From assembly GCA_046328335.1 (NCBI GenBank), contig JAXLWU010000017.1, positions 1 through 64,000 on the forward strand: 64,000 nt of DNA, read 5' to 3'. The notes below the pieces were generated by a model. The model was not told the origin of the DNA and searched no databases. It saw only the letters and a list, made by a program, of their open reading frames with translations. Position numbers and translations under genes: made by a program. Every line of letters begins with the position of its first letter. Position 1 is the stretch's first letter. Origin of the DNA: JACCXM01 sp046328335 (lineage in GTDB: Bacteria; Chloroflexota; Chloroflexia; Thermomicrobiales; UBA6265). Shown here piece after piece: positions 62,781 through 64,000 of this stretch.

Positions 62781-63974
62781 ATGGACCGCACGCACGCGGT
62801 AAGCGCCGGCAGCGGCGATCCGTTTGCTGAACCAGAGCGATTGCAACAGTTGCGCGCGGAGATTCGCGAACTCTGCGCCCGCTTTCCAGAATCCTACTGG
62901 CGCGGTCTCGACGCTCGCCGCGACTATCCCGAAGCGTTCGTCCAGGCGATGACCGCGGCGGGTTGGCTCGGCGCCCTGATCCCGACGGCGTACGGCGGTC
63001 TTGGCTATGGTCTGCAGGAAGCGTGCGCCATCTTGGGGGAGATCAATCGCCAGGGCGGCTACGCCGGGCCCGCCCATGCCCAGATCTACATGATGAGCGC
63101 ACTTCTGCGACATGGCAGCGAGGCGCAGAAAGCCCGGTACCTGCCACCCATCGCGGACGGCTCCCTGCGGCTCCAGGCCTTCGCCGTGACCGAACCTGAT
63201 GCGGGCACCGACACCACCCGCATCTCGACCCAGGCGGTCCGGGAAGGCGACGAGTATGTCGTCCATGGCCGCAAGATCTACATCTCGCGGGTACAGCAGT
63301 CGGACATGATGCTTCTCCTCGCCCGCACCGCGCCGCGCGAGGAGGCCAACCCCACCGCCGGCCTCAGTCTCTTCCTCGTCGATCTGAAAGCGGCGGGAGA
63401 CGCAATCCGGCTGCGCCCCCTGCGGATGATGATGAACAACGCCACCAACGAGGTCACCATCGATGGCCTGCGCATCCCCGCGGAGAACCTGGTCGGAACC
63501 GAGGGGCAGGGTTTTCGCCATATCCTCGATGGCTGGAACGCCGAGCGGATTCTCATCGCCGCCGAATGCGTTGGCGATGGCCGCTGGTTTGTCGACCGCG
63601 CCGCCGGATATGCGCGGCAGCGCATCGTCTTCGGTCGTCCCATTGGCGCGAACCAGGGGATTCAATTCCCGCTGGCCACGGTCTGGGCCCAACTCGAAGC
63701 AGCGGACCTGGTCACGCGTCGCGCCGCCGCCCGCTTCGATGCCGGTCTCTCCTGCGGTCCAGACGCTAACACCGCGAAATTTCTGGCTTCAGAGGCGAGT
63801 TGGGCCGCCGCGAACGCCGCCGTCGATACCCTGGGCGGCCACGGCTTCAACGCCGAGCACGACATCGAGCGCAAGTTCCGCGAGACCCGCCTCTACAAGG
63901 TGGCCCCAGTCTCCAACAACCTCGTCCTCGCCTACCTCAGCCAGCACGTCCTCGGCCTCCCCCGGTCGTACTGA
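62781..63974 (+). CDS. Acyl-CoA dehydrogenase family protein
   Basis: FAD-dependent alpha,beta-desaturase of acyl-CoA, 397 residues. N-terminal helical domain with GWLGALIPTAYGGLGYGLQE, beta-domain with LQAFAVTEPDAGTDTTRIST and YVVHGRKIYISR, GFRHILDGWNAERILIAAEC, RQRIVFGRPIGANQGIQFPL and DTLGGHGFNAEHDIERKFRE near the end, all standard. The usual catalytic Glu of medium-chain enzymes is at the C-terminal segment, where here TLGGHGFNAEHDIERKF carries several Glu; assignment of the base is not attempted. It ends 26 bases before the window edge. Confidence 0.92.
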   Translation: MDRTHAVSAGSGDPFAEPERLQQLRAEIRELCARFPESYWRGLDARRDYPEAFVQAMTAAGWLGALIPTAYGGLGYGLQEACAILGEINRQGGYAGPAHAQIYMMSALLRHGSEAQKARYLPPIADGSLRLQAFAVTEPDAGTDTTRISTQAVREGDEYVVHGRKIYISRVQQSDMMLLLARTAPREEANPTAGLSLFLVDLKAAGDAIRLRPLRMMMNNATNEVTIDGLRIPAENLVGTEGQGFRHILDGWNAERILIAAECVGDGRWFVDRAAGYARQRIVFGRPIGANQGIQFPLATVWAQLEAADLVTRRAAARFDAGLSCGPDANTAKFLASEASWAAANAAVDTLGGHGFNAEHDIERKFRETRLYKVAPVSNNLVLAYLSQHVLGLPRSY

Positions 63975-64000
63975 CACGAGCCTCGCCCGGCAATGATCTC

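Overview
The window looks like chromosome of a GC-rich (low 60s percent by eye) free-living heterotroph, most plausibly a Thermomicrobia/Sphaerobacter-like member of the Chloroflexota. This is an inference from the mix of a tilS-hpt-ftsH block, RpoN plus an NtrC-type activator, carbohydrate-type ABC importers whose binding proteins have long N-termini before an RR signal, an F420-type luciferase-like enzyme, MauE/thioredoxin fusions and a high load of GTG/TTG starts. No phage, plasmid, IS element or CRISPR array is visible.

Layout. 0-7.2 kb: 3'-truncated UvrD/PcrA helicase, tRNA-Met, tilS-hpt-ftsH, tRNA-Ala(CGC), tRNA-Gly(CCC) and a RidA protein. 7.5-13.2 kb: a cell-wall-anchored-looking exported protein, rpoN with a sigma-54-type promoter in front of it, an NtrC-type activator, a single-domain response regulator and a membrane protein. 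13.6-26.2 kb: a catabolic island with an ABC importer, an M20 hydrolase interrupted by an in-frame TAG, and a nitrilase-superfamily amidase on the minus strand; divergently hyuA-hyuB, a 76-residue zinc-ribbon protein and a SelA-like PLP enzyme. Uptake and ATP-dependent opening of a cyclic amide (hydantoin or oxoproline type) followed by amide hydrolysis would fit. 26.6-35.1 kb: a FabF-type synthase and a second importer (binding protein, two permeases, small membrane protein, two unlike ATPases) followed by a triosephosphate-isomerase-like enzyme, resembling glycerol/polyol systems. 35.4-45.5 kb: yggS-pgeF-spermidine-synthase-like operon, an RmlB-like gene with an in-frame TAG, assorted metabolic genes, two small exported proteins and a decayed hicAB pair, also with an in-frame TAG. 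45.8-52.2 kb: a minus-strand run encoding a nuclease/HPRT fusion, a small secretion-type ATPase, a MoxR/ChlI-like AAA ATPase, a 2TM protein and a large VWA protein. 52.5-64 kb: cupin, dihydrolipoyl dehydrogenase, Nudix, ThDP enzyme, a MauE membrane domain fused to three thioredoxin domains, a MerR regulator with a perfect operator palindrome, BtpA, enoyl-CoA hydratase and acyl-CoA dehydrogenase.

Best candidates for something new: the nuclease-HPRT fusion and its five-gene neighbourhood; the asymmetric pair of ABC ATPases with complementary degenerate sites; the MauE-triple-thioredoxin fusion; three in-frame amber codons, each one transition from CAG; and the sigma-54 promoter in front of rpoN. 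Two families of palindromic dispersed repeats occupy the intergenic spaces. Coordinates of starts are chosen from Shine-Dalgarno spacing and family alignment from memory; no search was run.
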